Part shown: positions 1 through 8,819 of the stretch, piece after piece
How positions within the stretch are numbered: the first letter of the stretch is position 1
How the letters are laid out: every line of letters starts with the position of its first letter
From: Akkermansiaceae bacterium UBA3385
GTDB lineage: Bacteria; Verrucomicrobiota; Verrucomicrobiia; Verrucomicrobiales; Akkermansiaceae
NCBI GenBank assembly: GCA_002358905.1
Contig: DEPT01000023.1
Coordinates: 17,705-81,704 of the forward strand
Direction: 5' to 3'
Length of the DNA: 64,000 nucleotides
Position numbers and translations under genes: made by a program
The notes under the pieces: generated by a model
The model's input: only the letters and a program-made list of their open reading frames with translations
What the model was told of the DNA's origin: nothing
The model's database searches: none

Positions 1-407
1 TGGAGGGCGAAGGCCGCGAACTGAGCGTGGAAGACCTCCGTGCCATTCACCACGGCAAGACTTCCGCACTTATCATCGCTTCTGTTCGCCTTGGCGGCAT
101 GTCTGCCGGCTGCACGCCTGAGCAGCTCGATGCCCTTACCGAGTACGGTCGCTGCCTGGGGCTGGCTTTCCAGATTATCGATGATATCCTCGATGTGACC
201 TCCACCCCCGAAGTGCTGGGCAAGAGCATTGGCAAGGACGCCAAGGTGCAGAAGGCCACCTATCCCGCCCTGGTGGGCATGGACAACGCCCGCGCCGAGG
301 CCCGTGAGCTCACTGCCGCTGCCCGGGCTGCGTTGGATGTGTTCTCCGACCGTCGTCGCGAGAATCTCCTGGCCATCAATGATTACCTGCTGAAGCGCGA
401 TTATTGA
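1..407 (+). CDS. Polyprenyl (farnesyl/geranylgeranyl) diphosphate synthase, C-terminal part
   Basis: The gene is cut by the window edge; the frame is open from base 3 and stops at 405-407, leaving about 134 residues. The visible part carries HHGKTSALI and the second aspartate-rich motif in FQIIDDILD, which in trans-prenyltransferases binds the Mg-diphosphate of the allylic or homoallylic substrate. Such enzymes condense isopentenyl diphosphate with allylic diphosphates to make quinone or undecaprenyl precursors in the cytoplasm. The end (LLAINDYLLKRDY) is a normal IspA-type C-terminus. A strong terminator follows. Chain length cannot be decided because the first DDxxD region, which sets product length, lies outside the window. 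Confidence 0.9.
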   Translation, partial: EGEGRELSVEDLRAIHHGKTSALIIASVRLGGMSAGCTPEQLDALTEYGRCLGLAFQIIDDILDVTSTPEVLGKSIGKDAKVQKATYPALVGMDNARAEARELTAAARAALDVFSDRRRENLLAINDYLLKRDY

Positions 408-432
408 TAAGCTTAGAAGATAGGTTCTTTTT

Positions 433-466
433 GCTGCCGGAGGATGACTTCCGGCAGCTTTTTATT
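433..466 (+). terminator. Rho-independent terminator of the polyprenyl synthase gene
   Basis: Nine-base stem GCTGCCGGA / TCCGGCAGC (433-441 with 450-458) followed directly by TTTTTATTT. Confidence 0.85.
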
Positions 467-488
467 TAGGAAAACTTGAAAAACAGGC

Positions 489-517
489 TTGCGTTGGTGT
501 GGGGTATTTGTTAGTAT
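489..517 (+). promoter_or_regulatory. Candidate sigma70-type promoter
   Basis: TTGCGT (489-494), 17-base spacer, TAGTAT (512-517). Transcription would start near 524, well upstream of the small gene at 653. Confidence 0.45.
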
Positions 518-652
518 GGTGGTGTTGACGCTCCCTGACTACCCTATACCCTATACCGAGCCAACGAATGCGGCTGCATTGTCGAGTTGTGCCGGGGTGG
601 ATTGTCGGGGCCTGGGTCAGCAAGTAACACCTAACCCTACCCTGCATATCCT

Positions 653-856
653 ATGATACCTGAAATCGAAAACGAGAATACTGTTGTGTCCGCCCTGCGT
701 CGTAATCTGCACCTTGCGCTGCGCCGCCGTACCTATAGCTTCAAGCAGAACTCCCGGCTGAATGACCTGCTGCCGCAGAAGCCCGTGCGGCGCACGCATA
801 CACTGTGGGGAGCGGCGCTGCCCCTGCTGCTGGCGTTGCTGATGTGCAAAGCATGA
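653..856 (+). CDS. Small hypothetical protein with C-terminal hydrophobic segment
   Basis: A 67-codon frame that I do not recognise. The first half is polar and rich in Arg (LRRNLHLALRRRTYS), and the C-terminus has a hydrophobic run (ALPLLLALLMC) long enough for a short membrane anchor. There is no clear ribosome binding site. The start codon overlaps the stop of a 44-codon frame (522-656) through ATGA, so it may be read by coupling, and a promoter lies at 489-517. It ends 44 bases before recQ, whose own promoter lies in that gap. It could be a small membrane-associated protein or a chance frame; no homologue is claimed. Confidence 0.4.
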   Translation: MIPEIENENTVVSALRRNLHLALRRRTYSFKQNSRLNDLLPQKPVRRTHTLWGAALPLLLALLMCKA

Positions 857-863
857 TTAGGAC

Positions 864-892
864 TTGCCTGCCAGGCGGTGATTCTGTAGAAT
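864..892 (+). promoter_or_regulatory. recQ promoter, leaderless geometry
   Basis: TTGCCT (864-869), 17-base spacer, TAGAAT (887-892). The recQ ATG at 901 is only 8 bases beyond the -10 box, so the transcript should start at or within about 2 bases of the start codon. Confidence 0.7.
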
Positions 893-900
893 AGAAGCGC

Positions 901-3057
901 ATGGCAGAGTTCCGCGAGATACATGATGCCCAGACCGCGCTCAGAACCTATTTCGGTTTTGAGTCGCTGCGGCCCGGGCAGGAAGAAGTGGTGCAGGCGA
1001 TACTGGCCGGGCATGATGCTATGGGTATCATGCCCACGGGCGGTGGTAAATCGCTCTGCTACCAGCTGCCTGCGCTTTGCCGCCCGGGGCTGACGGTGGT
1101 GGTGTCTCCGCTCATCGCTCTGATGAAGGACCAGGTGGATGCCCTGCAGGCTCGCGGAATTCCTGCGGCTGCTGTGAACTCATCGCTGGGAGCAGAGGAA
1201 TACCGCCAGGTGATGCAGTCGCTACGCCGCGGGGAGCTCAAGATTCTCTATGTGGCTCCTGAACGCTTTGCTCAGGAGGCCTTCATGGAGCTTCTACGTG
1301 GTCTGCAGGTGGCTTTGCTGGCGGTGGACGAGGCGCACTGCCTGAGCCAGTGGGGACACGATTTCCGTCCCGATTACCTGCGCCTGGGACGCGTGCGCGA
1401 GTCGCTAGGCTATCCGCAGACGGTGGCGTTGACAGCCACGGCCACAGCTCATGTGCGCGAGGATATCCTCAACACGCTGCAGCTGCGGGAGCCTGCGATT
1501 GTCATCAGCGGTTTCGGCCGTGATAATCTTGATTTCGGCATTACGCACTGCGAGGGCAGAAAGGCTAAGTTTGAGCGCATTCACGCCATGATTGCGCGGT
1601 GGAAGAAGGGTATCATCTATTGCTCCACACGCAAGAATGTGATGCTGGTGTTCGAGGAATTATCCTCGGCTCACGTGAATGCCGTGGCCTACCATGCTGG
1701 TATGTCGGATGAGGAACGTGCTTTTTCGCAGGATGCCTTTGTCTCGGGGCGTGCGGATGTTGTGGTGGCGACGAATGCCTTCGGCATGGGTATTGACCGC
1801 CCGGACGTGCGCTTTGTGGTGCATTTCGAGATTCCCGGCAGTGTAGAGGCTTATTATCAGGAAGCCGGGCGCGCGGGGCGAGATGGCGAAGCCGCTGCAT
1901 GCGAGCTGCTTTTCAATCACGCTGACCTCAAGACGCAGGAATTCTTCTTTGAGGGGAGCAACCCGCCTGTGTCACTGGTGCGCTCGCTGTATAATTTCCT
2001 GCGCTTCGAGTGTGACCCGACCACGCATGAGCTGCACATCACGGTGGATGCCATGGCCGAGCGTCTGGGCAAGGATGTGAACCCAATGGCGGTAGGTACA
2101 GCGCTTTCCTGCCTGATTCATGCGGGTGCTATCCAGCGGTTCGATGTGCCCGGTCAGCTGACGAAGGGTACACGAGTGCTGCGCCCCGAGGTGAACTTTG
2201 AGAGCCTGGATATTGATCGTAACAGCCTGGAAGAAAAGGCGAAACGTGACCACCTCAAGATTGAGGCCATGACCCGATTTGCGTACTCGATGGGTTGCCG
2301 CCAACAGTGGATTCTGGATTATTTCGGAGAGACGAATTCAGAGCCTTGTGGGCATTGTGATGTCTGCTCTGCCGATGATAACGGCGAGCGAGAGGAGTTG
2401 GAGGAAGAAGAATTGCTGATTGTTCGTAAAGCGCTGGCCGGTGTGGCTCGCGCTTCGAAGCGGGGAGCTGCAGGCGAGTGGATTGCCATTTATGGCCGAG
2501 GGAAGATTATGGATATGCTTCGAGGCGCGAAGAATGCCTCCATGCATCAATATCTTACTTCGCTCTCTACTTACGGGATTCTTAAGAATCTTTCAGATTC
2601 ACGGATGAAGGCCTTATTTCGTGCGTTGCACGAGGCGGGATTAGTGCAGAGTACAGGCGGTGATATGCCGCTTATCACGCTCACGTCTGCAGGTGAGGAT
2701 GTGATGCAGAGCCGCGCCGTGCCTCGCCTTACACGCCGGGGATGGTGCGGCGCTTCCACCATGCTTAAGAATAAGACAGCCCGACACGATAAGACGCGCC
2801 AGCTCTTGGAGAGCATGGGACTGGGACGCCTTGATAAGGAGCTGTATGAGCACTTGAGCGAGCTGCGCCGTGACCTTGCAGCAGAATTCAATATGCCTGC
2901 CTACCGTATCATGCACAATGAGACGCTGCGTGCCATGGCCACTGTGAAACCCACAACCATGGAGGCTGCAGAGCGACTTAAAGGTGTGGGCCCGTGGCTT
3001 CGCACGCATGGTTTGCGTGCATTTGTGGAGTTGATTCAGGATTATGAGGAGTGCTGA
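901..3057 (+). CDS. recQ: ATP-dependent DNA helicase RecQ
   Basis: A 718-residue superfamily 2 3'-5' DNA helicase acting in recombination and replication fork repair. Walker A is MPTGGGKS with Lys50; the DEAH box is at residues 143-146 (AVDEAHCLSQWGHDF, the aromatic-rich loop of RecQ); motif VI is visible as YYQEAGRAGRDG. The RQC zinc-binding cysteines follow (GCRQQW, then CGHCDVC near residues 465-495). An HRDC-type domain occupies the last ~90 residues (MGLGRLDKELYEHL to the end). Length is slightly above the usual 600-650 residues. The start is fixed by the promoter 8 bases upstream. It converges with copA, with only 3 bases between the stop codons and no visible terminator, so each transcript probably runs into the other gene. 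Confidence 0.95.
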   Translation: MAEFREIHDAQTALRTYFGFESLRPGQEEVVQAILAGHDAMGIMPTGGGKSLCYQLPALCRPGLTVVVSPLIALMKDQVDALQARGIPAAAVNSSLGAEEYRQVMQSLRRGELKILYVAPERFAQEAFMELLRGLQVALLAVDEAHCLSQWGHDFRPDYLRLGRVRESLGYPQTVALTATATAHVREDILNTLQLREPAIVISGFGRDNLDFGITHCEGRKAKFERIHAMIARWKKGIIYCSTRKNVMLVFEELSSAHVNAVAYHAGMSDEERAFSQDAFVSGRADVVVATNAFGMGIDRPDVRFVVHFEIPGSVEAYYQEAGRAGRDGEAAACELLFNHADLKTQEFFFEGSNPPVSLVRSLYNFLRFECDPTTHELHITVDAMAERLGKDVNPMAVGTALSCLIHAGAIQRFDVPGQLTKGTRVLRPEVNFESLDIDRNSLEEKAKRDHLKIEAMTRFAYSMGCRQQWILDYFGETNSEPCGHCDVCSADDNGEREELEEEELLIVRKALAGVARASKRGAAGEWIAIYGRGKIMDMLRGAKNASMHQYLTSLSTYGILKNLSDSRMKALFRALHEAGLVQSTGGDMPLITLTSAGEDVMQSRAVPRLTRRGWCGASTMLKNKTARHDKTRQLLESMGLGRLDKELYEHLSELRRDLAAEFNMPAYRIMHNETLRAMATVKPTTMEAAERLKGVGPWLRTHGLRAFVELIQDYEEC

Positions 3058-3060
3058 GTA

Positions 3061-5409
3061 TCAGCGTGTCCCTTTGTAGTCATATCCGGCTTCCCGGATG
3101 ATAGCTGCCACCATGGATTCATCCAGCGGCGTATCTGAGCTGACGATGACTGTGGAGGTCTGGTGGTCTGCCTTTACAGCGGTAACGCCGGGCAGAGAGC
3201 TGAGTGCCTGGGTGACGTGCCGTTCGCAGTGCGGGCACATCATTCCTTCTACGGATAAGGTGATGGTATTCATTTTTTCCGGTATGGGGTGGGGAAGTTC
3301 CAATTGGCGCAGGCGCAGGGCATTTCCTACAACAAAGAGGCTGCTCAGGCTCATGGCCGTTGCTGCAATTTCCGGACTGAGCAAAAGCCCGGTGGCGGGA
3401 TACAGAGCTCCTGCTGCAAGGGGAATCATGAGCAGGTTGTATATAAAGGCCCAGAATAGATTCTGCCGAATGGTTCGGAGTACAGCTTTACCGAGCTTCA
3501 GTGCAGCCACGGCATCCATGAGATTGCTCCTCACCAGAATAATTCCGGCACTTTCCACGGCAACATCGGCTCCGGCCCCTATGGCTATACCTACGTCAGC
3601 ACGGGTAAGTGCGGGTGCATCATTGATGCCATCGCCTATCATCGCTACACAATGCCCTTCGCTTTGGAGTTGACGCACCATGGCTTCTTTTTCCTGTGGG
3701 GTGGCAGCAGCATGGTATTCCTCAATACCCGCTTGTTCTGCTATTTGGCTTACTGTTGCCTCATTGTCCCCGCTCATCATGATAACGCGGATGCCGCTTT
3801 GCTTCATGAAGCGGATAGCTTCGCTGCTCTCCGGTTTGATGGGATCTGCAATAAGGATTGTCCCCATGTATTGACCATGGCTGGCAAAATGCAGTGCTGT
3901 CATCCCACTTACTTGTTTCTGCGGTGTGCTGATACCGTGTTCGTGCATCAGTTCAGCATTCCCAGCCAGGGACTCGCCGCCGTTCAACTGCGCGCAGATG
4001 CCTCGCCCCGGAATATATTCGAGTTTGTCGGTCTTTTGGGGTGTATAAATGCTTGTTTGTTTTCTAATGCATTGAGCAATAGGGTGCGTGTTATCTTGCT
4101 CCAATGTGCAGGCTAGTTGCAATAATGTGTTTTTAGACACCTTTTCTGCGGGTGTTATGGAAATAACGGCAGGCTTTCCGATAGTAACCGTACCGGTTTT
4201 GTCGAGGATGATGGCCGACACACGGCTGGTCGTTTCCATGCTGCTGCCGTCCCGGAAAAGGATGCCGTTTTCTGCACCTTTTCCAGCACCTGCCATGATG
4301 GCAACAGGAGTGGCCAGCCCAAGTGCACAGGGACATGAAATAACCAGGACAGCGATGCCGCATCCCGTGGCAAAAGGAATGTCCGCACCAAAAATCAGCC
4401 AGAGCAGTGCAGTCAGAAAGGAAAGTCCGACAATAAGCGGCACAAAGATTCGAGAAATCTTGTCTGCCAACCGTGCAATAGGTACTTTGCTCGCAGCGGA
4501 TTCGCCGACAAGATGGATGACGTTGCTCAGCGCGGATTCACTTCGGGAACACAGGGCTTTTGCTTGCAGAACTCCGTTTCCATTGATGGTGCCTGCGTAT
4601 ATTCGTTCACCTTCTCGTTTCAGTACGGGAATACTTTCTCCTGTAAGGCTTGAGTCATCAATGCAGGATTCGCCTTCCGTCACTGTTGCATCCACCGGAA
4701 CTTTGTCGCCCGGTGCAATGAATAACAGGTCGCCCGCATGCACCTCCTCGGCCGGGATAATGACTCGTTCACCATGTCGAAGCACAGTAGCGGTCTGAGG
4801 CAGCATGGCCTTAAGTTTTTCGATAGCCTCCCCCGTACGCCCGGAAGCCCGGCTTTCCAACCATTTGCCCAGCGTGATGATGGTGAGAATCATGCCTGCG
4901 GATTCGAGATATGCAACGCCGCTATGTAATATCAGGAAGTCGAAGAAACTGTAGATGATTCCTGCCGCTGCACCAAGCGAAATGAGGGTGTTCATGTTGG
5001 GCGAACCCTGCAGCGCTGCCCGTGTGCCGGATATGAAGAAATGACGGTTCAGAACGAGGATGGGAATCAGTAGAAATGATTGAGCTGCAAATGATAAATG
5101 GTTATGCCATGTGTGGTGTAAGTACATCATGACCAGTAGGCAGAATAACGACAGAAAAAAGCGTTTTCTGATGCCTGAATCGAGGGTCGTCTCAAGGTCT
5201 CCGGTCGAAGCTCCGTAGCCTGCGCGCTCCACCTCCGCAATGATGCTGTTTTCAGTTTGCTGGTTCTCGTCGTATTGAACCTGCATGCTTCGCGCAAGCA
5301 GATTGACCTCTACCTTTTTGACGCCGGGTAAACTCCCGACGCATTTTTCCACACGGGCAGAGCAGGCGGCACAACTCATGCCTGTGACACTGAAACGCTG
5401 ATGCATCAT
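3061..5409 (-). CDS. copA: Copper-translocating P1B-type ATPase with HMA domains at both ends
   Basis: A 782-residue heavy-metal efflux ATPase of the inner membrane. An N-terminal metal-binding domain has GMSCAAC (Cys13, Cys16). The membrane core holds the CPC transport site (residues 359-361, ISCPCALGLATP), which indicates Cu(I) or Ag(I). The phosphorylation motif DKTGT starts at Asp403, TGES lies in the actuator domain and GDGINDAP in the hinge. A second HMA domain with MCPHC sits at the extreme C-terminus, a less common arrangement. An upstream in-frame GTG (5433) would add 8 residues, but the promoter (TTGCCT, 16 bases, TAAAGT) overlaps that extension and ends 7 bases before the ATG at 5409, so 5409 is preferred. 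An inverted repeat over the -10 box suggests metal-responsive repression. Confidence 0.93.
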   Translation of the reverse strand: MMHQRFSVTGMSCAACSARVEKCVGSLPGVKKVEVNLLARSMQVQYDENQQTENSIIAEVERAGYGASTGDLETTLDSGIRKRFFLSLFCLLVMMYLHHTWHNHLSFAAQSFLLIPILVLNRHFFISGTRAALQGSPNMNTLISLGAAAGIIYSFFDFLILHSGVAYLESAGMILTIITLGKWLESRASGRTGEAIEKLKAMLPQTATVLRHGERVIIPAEEVHAGDLLFIAPGDKVPVDATVTEGESCIDDSSLTGESIPVLKREGERIYAGTINGNGVLQAKALCSRSESALSNVIHLVGESAASKVPIARLADKISRIFVPLIVGLSFLTALLWLIFGADIPFATGCGIAVLVISCPCALGLATPVAIMAGAGKGAENGILFRDGSSMETTSRVSAIILDKTGTVTIGKPAVISITPAEKVSKNTLLQLACTLEQDNTHPIAQCIRKQTSIYTPQKTDKLEYIPGRGICAQLNGGESLAGNAELMHEHGISTPQKQVSGMTALHFASHGQYMGTILIADPIKPESSEAIRFMKQSGIRVIMMSGDNEATVSQIAEQAGIEEYHAAATPQEKEAMVRQLQSEGHCVAMIGDGINDAPALTRADVGIAIGAGADVAVESAGIILVRSNLMDAVAALKLGKAVLRTIRQNLFWAFIYNLLMIPLAAGALYPATGLLLSPEIAATAMSLSSLFVVGNALRLRQLELPHPIPEKMNTITLSVEGMMCPHCERHVTQALSSLPGVTAVKADHQTSTVIVSSDTPLDESMVAAIIREAGYDYKGTR

Positions 5410-5434
5410 GTGTGTTACTTTATGAGAACACACA
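5409..5434 (-). promoter_or_regulatory. Candidate operator over the copA -10 box
   Basis: Perfect 8-base inverted repeat TGTGTGTT / AACACACA separated by 10 bases (arms 5427-5434 and 5409-5416). It covers the -10 box and touches the first base of the start codon, an ideal site for a repressor. The binding protein is unknown and no copY- or cueR-type gene is adjacent. Confidence 0.5.
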
Positions 5435-5444
5435 GAAAAGGCAA
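5417..5444 (-). promoter_or_regulatory. copA promoter, leaderless geometry
   Basis: On the minus strand TTGCCT (5444-5439), 16-base spacer, TAAAGT (5422-5417), 7 bases before the ATG. Confidence 0.65.
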
Positions 5445-5459
5445 GTTGTTAATCCGTCA

Positions 5460-6266
5460 TCAGTTCCCGGGCTCCAGAACGGCATCCATCAAGTCTGAGC
5501 GGGAGCAGCTGGCGGCATCGCGCCCAGTGTAGTCCTTGAGGTAAGGATCTGCTCCATTTGACATCAGCAGTGCAGCCAGGCTTCTGTTGTTATCAATAAC
5601 TGCGTGCATGAGCGGAGATACACCGCTTTCGTCACAGAGATTCGGGTCTGCATTCAGGCTCAGAAGCACTTCTGCACACTTCTTGTTATCGCTCAGCACT
5701 GCTGCAATGAGCGGGCTGCGACCTTCGATGAGTCGGTTAAAATTAAATCCACCTGGCTGTTGGGAAAGAATGGAGAGTAGTTCGTGGCGGCCATTTTCAG
5801 CGGCGCTGATAGCAGCGCGGAGAATAACCTCTTGCGCCTGAGCGGCTTCTGGTTGGGCGAGCAGGCCGCGGACTGCCATTTTCTTACCGAGAATAGCAGC
5901 CAGCTCAAGTAAGGAACGACCTTCGTCATCCACAAGGGTGAAAGGACTTTGCTCCCCTTTTTGCCACTGTGCATTCAATTCGTTGTATGCTGCAATTTCG
6001 TGCCGATAATCCTTTTCCTGGCGCAATGTTACCCACGAGCAACTACAGAAAATCAGGTAGACTGCGGCCCAAGTGACTGACATAACCGCTTTACGCTTAG
6101 CTAATGCCCTGGCAATGCTGAGCAGTCCGTTCACAACGCAACCAGTGGCACAGAGCGTGAGCAACCACACTTCCACGGCGCTGGGCGTTTCAATGCCCAT
6201 ACTGACTTTCCAGGAAAGAAGGCCAATGACAATCAGTAGCAGAAGTGGGTTAACGTAGTCTTTCAT
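5460..6266 (-). CDS. Membrane-anchored ankyrin repeat protein
   Basis: 268 residues. The N-terminus has three likely membrane segments (about residues 8-25, 32-55 and 63-80: LLLLIVIGLLSW, VWLLTLCATGCVV, SVTWAAVYLIFC). After a polar linker come ankyrin-type repeats from about residue 110 on, clearest at EGRSPLIAAVLSDNKK, ESGVSPLMHAVIDNNR and YTGRDAA. Ankyrin stacks bind other proteins; the partner is unknown. A promoter with leaderless spacing lies immediately upstream, so the first ATG is the start. It is transcribed away from copA's promoter region in the same direction. A second ankyrin protein is encoded at 31851. Function cannot be deduced beyond a membrane-tethered protein interaction module. 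Confidence 0.75.
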   Translation of the reverse strand: MKDYVNPLLLLIVIGLLSWKVSMGIETPSAVEVWLLTLCATGCVVNGLLSIARALAKRKAVMSVTWAAVYLIFCSCSWVTLRQEKDYRHEIAAYNELNAQWQKGEQSPFTLVDDEGRSLLELAAILGKKMAVRGLLAQPEAAQAQEVILRAAISAAENGRHELLSILSQQPGGFNFNRLIEGRSPLIAAVLSDNKKCAEVLLSLNADPNLCDESGVSPLMHAVIDNNRSLAALLMSNGADPYLKDYTGRDAASCSRSDLMDAVLEPGN

Positions 6267-6274
6267 TACCAGAT

Positions 6275-6303
6275 ACTTTAGCAGAGTGTTAATAACTTGT
6301 CCA
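6275..6303 (-). promoter_or_regulatory. Promoter of the membrane ankyrin gene, leaderless geometry
   Basis: Minus strand TGGACA (6303-6298), 17-base spacer, TAAAGT (6280-6275), 8 bases before the ATG at 6266. Confidence 0.6.
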
Positions 6304-6311
6304 GAGAATCT

Positions 6312-7388
6312 TTAGGCTGTAGCTTCCGGTGCCTTGTCTGCGGCTTCCGGTTTTGCTTCTTCTGCTGTTTTTTTCACTTCCTCGTTGTCTTCCGGCGCGG
6401 CTCCGGTTTCAGAAGTCATTGTGGGTGTTTCCTGCTTCTTCTCTGTTTGTGCTTCAGTTGCAGCGGGTTCTGTGGATTCGGAGGCCGCGGCTTGTGCTGT
6501 TTCCTGCTTTGTCTCAGCTGCGGGTTCGGAAGTTTGCTCTTCTTTCTTCTCTACGGTCGTCGGTGCAGGAACATTGAGCTTTTTGGCGGGGACTGGTGTC
6601 TGCACCTTAAGTGCAGATTTCTCTTTTGTTGTTTCCTCAGTTTTGGATTCGGGGTCTTTCTTCACCTGTTCATTCTTCCTGGAGTCTGCAGCGGATTTTT
6701 TATCATCTGCCTTCACTGCTTCTTTTTTCTGTTTGTTCTGGATGAACGTCTCAAAGAATGCCATGAATAGCGCATAAATCAGGAAGAATGCGCCGGGTAC
6801 GGCCGCAATGACCCAAGGGCTGCCTTGTACCATGTGCAGAGCTTCCGGCATGTTAGGATTTGCACTGTTTGCCCACTGGTGTACAATGAAAGTGAGGAAT
6901 ACTGTGACGCCATACCAGAGCCCGTAGCTGACGATGGCTGTAATGGCAACACGTCCACAGGCAGAGGCACACAGCCAGCCTGCTATGAAGATAAGGGTGG
7001 TGATGGCAATCGGTACTTCATAGGAAGTAAGCGCTGAGCATACCTGAGTCACGGCTGTATTGTGCGCGAGAGCCTGGGGTAATGCTACGGCTGAACCACA
7101 GAAAACATACAGGCCCGTTGCCAGCAGAATGAGAACGGACGCACAGAAAATGATGTTCCACGCTGCTTCCAGAATACGCGTGAAGGAGCAGATGCCCAGC
7201 AGAAGAATGATGACCAGGGAAACAGTAACGGCATTGAATCCGCTAAGGGTGGCAAGTAGCTCTGCCGGCTCAATGGATGCACAGAAATTACCCAGCGTTA
7301 CAGTAGGAGACATTTGAGCATAGCACGCAAGAGCCAGAAGCACGATGATGCTGAACACCACGCGGAAGAGAGAAGCCAGAACTTTCAT
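6312..7388 (-). CDS. Multi-pass membrane protein with long charged low-complexity tail
   Basis: 358 residues, not recognised. The first ~215 residues are hydrophobic with about six membrane segments (for example VVFSIIVLLALACYA, AVTVSLVIILLLGIC, IIFCASVLILLATGLYVF and AAVPGAFFLIYALFMAFF). From about residue 222 to the end the chain is almost entirely Lys, Glu, Ala, Thr, Pro and Gln (EEQTSEPAAETKQETAQAA), which should be disordered and cytoplasmic or periplasmic depending on topology. Such tails often act as flexible tethers. A strong promoter lies 9 bases before the start. It is not in an obvious operon: lysA upstream is closed by a terminator. The function is unknown. Confidence 0.75.
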   Translation of the reverse strand: MKVLASLFRVVFSIIVLLALACYAQMSPTVTLGNFCASIEPAELLATLSGFNAVTVSLVIILLLGICSFTRILEAAWNIIFCASVLILLATGLYVFCGSAVALPQALAHNTAVTQVCSALTSYEVPIAITTLIFIAGWLCASACGRVAITAIVSYGLWYGVTVFLTFIVHQWANSANPNMPEALHMVQGSPWVIAAVPGAFFLIYALFMAFFETFIQNKQKKEAVKADDKKSAADSRKNEQVKKDPESKTEETTKEKSALKVQTPVPAKKLNVPAPTTVEKKEEQTSEPAAETKQETAQAAASESTEPAATEAQTEKKQETPTMTSETGAAPEDNEEVKKTAEEAKPEAADKAPEATA

Positions 7389-7397
7389 GACCCGATT

Positions 7398-7426
7398 ATT
7401 TTAGAAAATCAATCCGCTTACGTCAA
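7398..7426 (-). promoter_or_regulatory. Promoter of the tailed membrane protein, leaderless geometry
   Basis: Minus strand TTGACG (7426-7421), 17-base spacer, TAAAAT (7403-7398), 9 bases before the ATG at 7388. Confidence 0.7.
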
Positions 7427-7470
7427 GGGTAAAGCTGGTGGAATATCAGATTATTTCTCCGAAAATAAAG

Positions 7471-7509
7471 GAAGATAAAAAACAACCGCCGGATTTTATC
7501 CGGCGGTTG
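7471..7509 (-). terminator. Rho-independent terminator of lysA
   Basis: Eleven-base stem CAACCGCCGGA / TCCGGCGGTTG (7483-7493 with 7499-7509). On the minus strand it is followed by TTTTTTATCTTCC. Confidence 0.85.
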
Positions 7510-7532
7510 CATGGGTAAAAGTGAGCCTTGTG

Positions 7533-8819
7533 TTATTCGGGCAGACATTCGCCTTCCACCATTTGTTCCAGAGTCTGACGGTGGCGGATGATGCTCCACT
7601 TGTTCCCATCCACAAGAACTTCTGCGGCCAGCGGGCGGGAGTTGTAGGTGGAAGCCATGCTGAACCCGTAGGCACCGGCGCTCATCTCGGCCAGCACTTC
7701 ACCAGGTCTCACGTCCGCAATGCGGCGGTTCTGCGCCTGGAAATCGCCGGACTCACAGATAGGTCCAACTATGTCTGCCACGATTTCATCGCCGGAGTGC
7801 TCCTTCACAGGCCAGATTTCGTGGTAGCCTTCGTACAGAGCAGGGCGGATGATGTCGTTCATGCCGGCATCAATCATTTTGAATGTTTTGGCTTCCCCCT
7901 TTTTCTCATAGATGCATGTGGTGAGCAAGGCTGCCGCATTGCCGACCAGTCTGCGCCCGGGTTCAATGAGAATTCTGATGCCCAGAGGCTTGAGCAGGGG
8001 AATGAGCGATTCTGCATAGCTCTGGATGGTAATCTGCTCAGGGTGTTCTGCCCACCATTCCGCTTTGCCGGAATCAAGGCAACCATCGTATACAATACCG
8101 ATTCCTCCGCCAATGGACCAGAACTCAATGTTGTAGAGCTCCATGAATTTCTTCACAATGGGCATTACCTTCACCACGGCATCGACAAAGGGTTGTTCTT
8201 CGGTCAACTGTGAGCCGATGTGCATCTGCAGCCCCTTGATGTGCAGGTTTGGCATCTCTGCCGCAATGGTGGCGTACACGTCCTCAATGCGGGTTATATC
8301 CACACCGAACTTGTTTTCGTTTGTACCGGTGGTGATGTATTTGTGCGTGTGGGCGTCAACATGCGGGTTCACGCGCACGGCAACAGGGGCTTTAACCCCC
8401 ATTTCACCCGCAATGCGGTTAATTTCGCGAAGTTCGTTTTCGCTTTCACAGTTGAAACAATATATTTTCTGCTTCAACGCATAGCGGATTTCTGGTTCTG
8501 TCTTGGCCACACCGGCATAGGTGCACAGGGCAGGATTTCCCCCTGCGTTGATGACGCGCCAGAGTTCGCCGCCTGAAACGATGTCGAATCCGGCTCCCTG
8601 CTTAGCCATGAGATTCAGAATGGCCTTGTTGGAACATGCCTTTACTGCATAGGCCACATGGGCATCCAGCGGAGCCATGGCATTGCGGAAATCGGTCAGA
8701 TCATCGGTGAGGGTTTTCTTGCTGTATACGAAAACCGGTGTTCCGACAGCCTTTGCAATATCTGCCAGGTTTACGTTCTCGCAGTAGAGGGAGCCATTCT
8801 TGTAGGCGAACGAATGCAT
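7533..8819 (-). CDS. lysA: Diaminopimelate decarboxylase
   Basis: A 428-residue PLP enzyme of alanine racemase fold that decarboxylates meso-diaminopimelate to L-lysine, the last step of lysine synthesis. Family hallmarks are the PLP-lysine region AYAVKACSNKAIL near residue 60, the glycine-rich phosphate loop IGGGIGIVYDG, the EPGRRLVGNAA motif, and CESGDF with the active-site cysteine donated across the dimer. The start codon overlaps the stop of the AI-2E-type permease gene by one base (TAATG on the minus strand), so the two genes are translationally coupled and share the promoter at 9937-9965. A terminator closes the unit. Length is usual for the family. Confidence 0.95.
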   Translation of the reverse strand: MHSFAYKNGSLYCENVNLADIAKAVGTPVFVYSKKTLTDDLTDFRNAMAPLDAHVAYAVKACSNKAILNLMAKQGAGFDIVSGGELWRVINAGGNPALCTYAGVAKTEPEIRYALKQKIYCFNCESENELREINRIAGEMGVKAPVAVRVNPHVDAHTHKYITTGTNENKFGVDITRIEDVYATIAAEMPNLHIKGLQMHIGSQLTEEQPFVDAVVKVMPIVKKFMELYNIEFWSIGGGIGIVYDGCLDSGKAEWWAEHPEQITIQSYAESLIPLLKPLGIRILIEPGRRLVGNAAALLTTCIYEKKGEAKTFKMIDAGMNDIIRPALYEGYHEIWPVKEHSGDEIVADIVGPICESGDFQAQNRRIADVRPGEVLAEMSAGAYGFSMASTYNSRPLAAEVLVDGNKWSIIRHRQTLEQMVEGECLPE

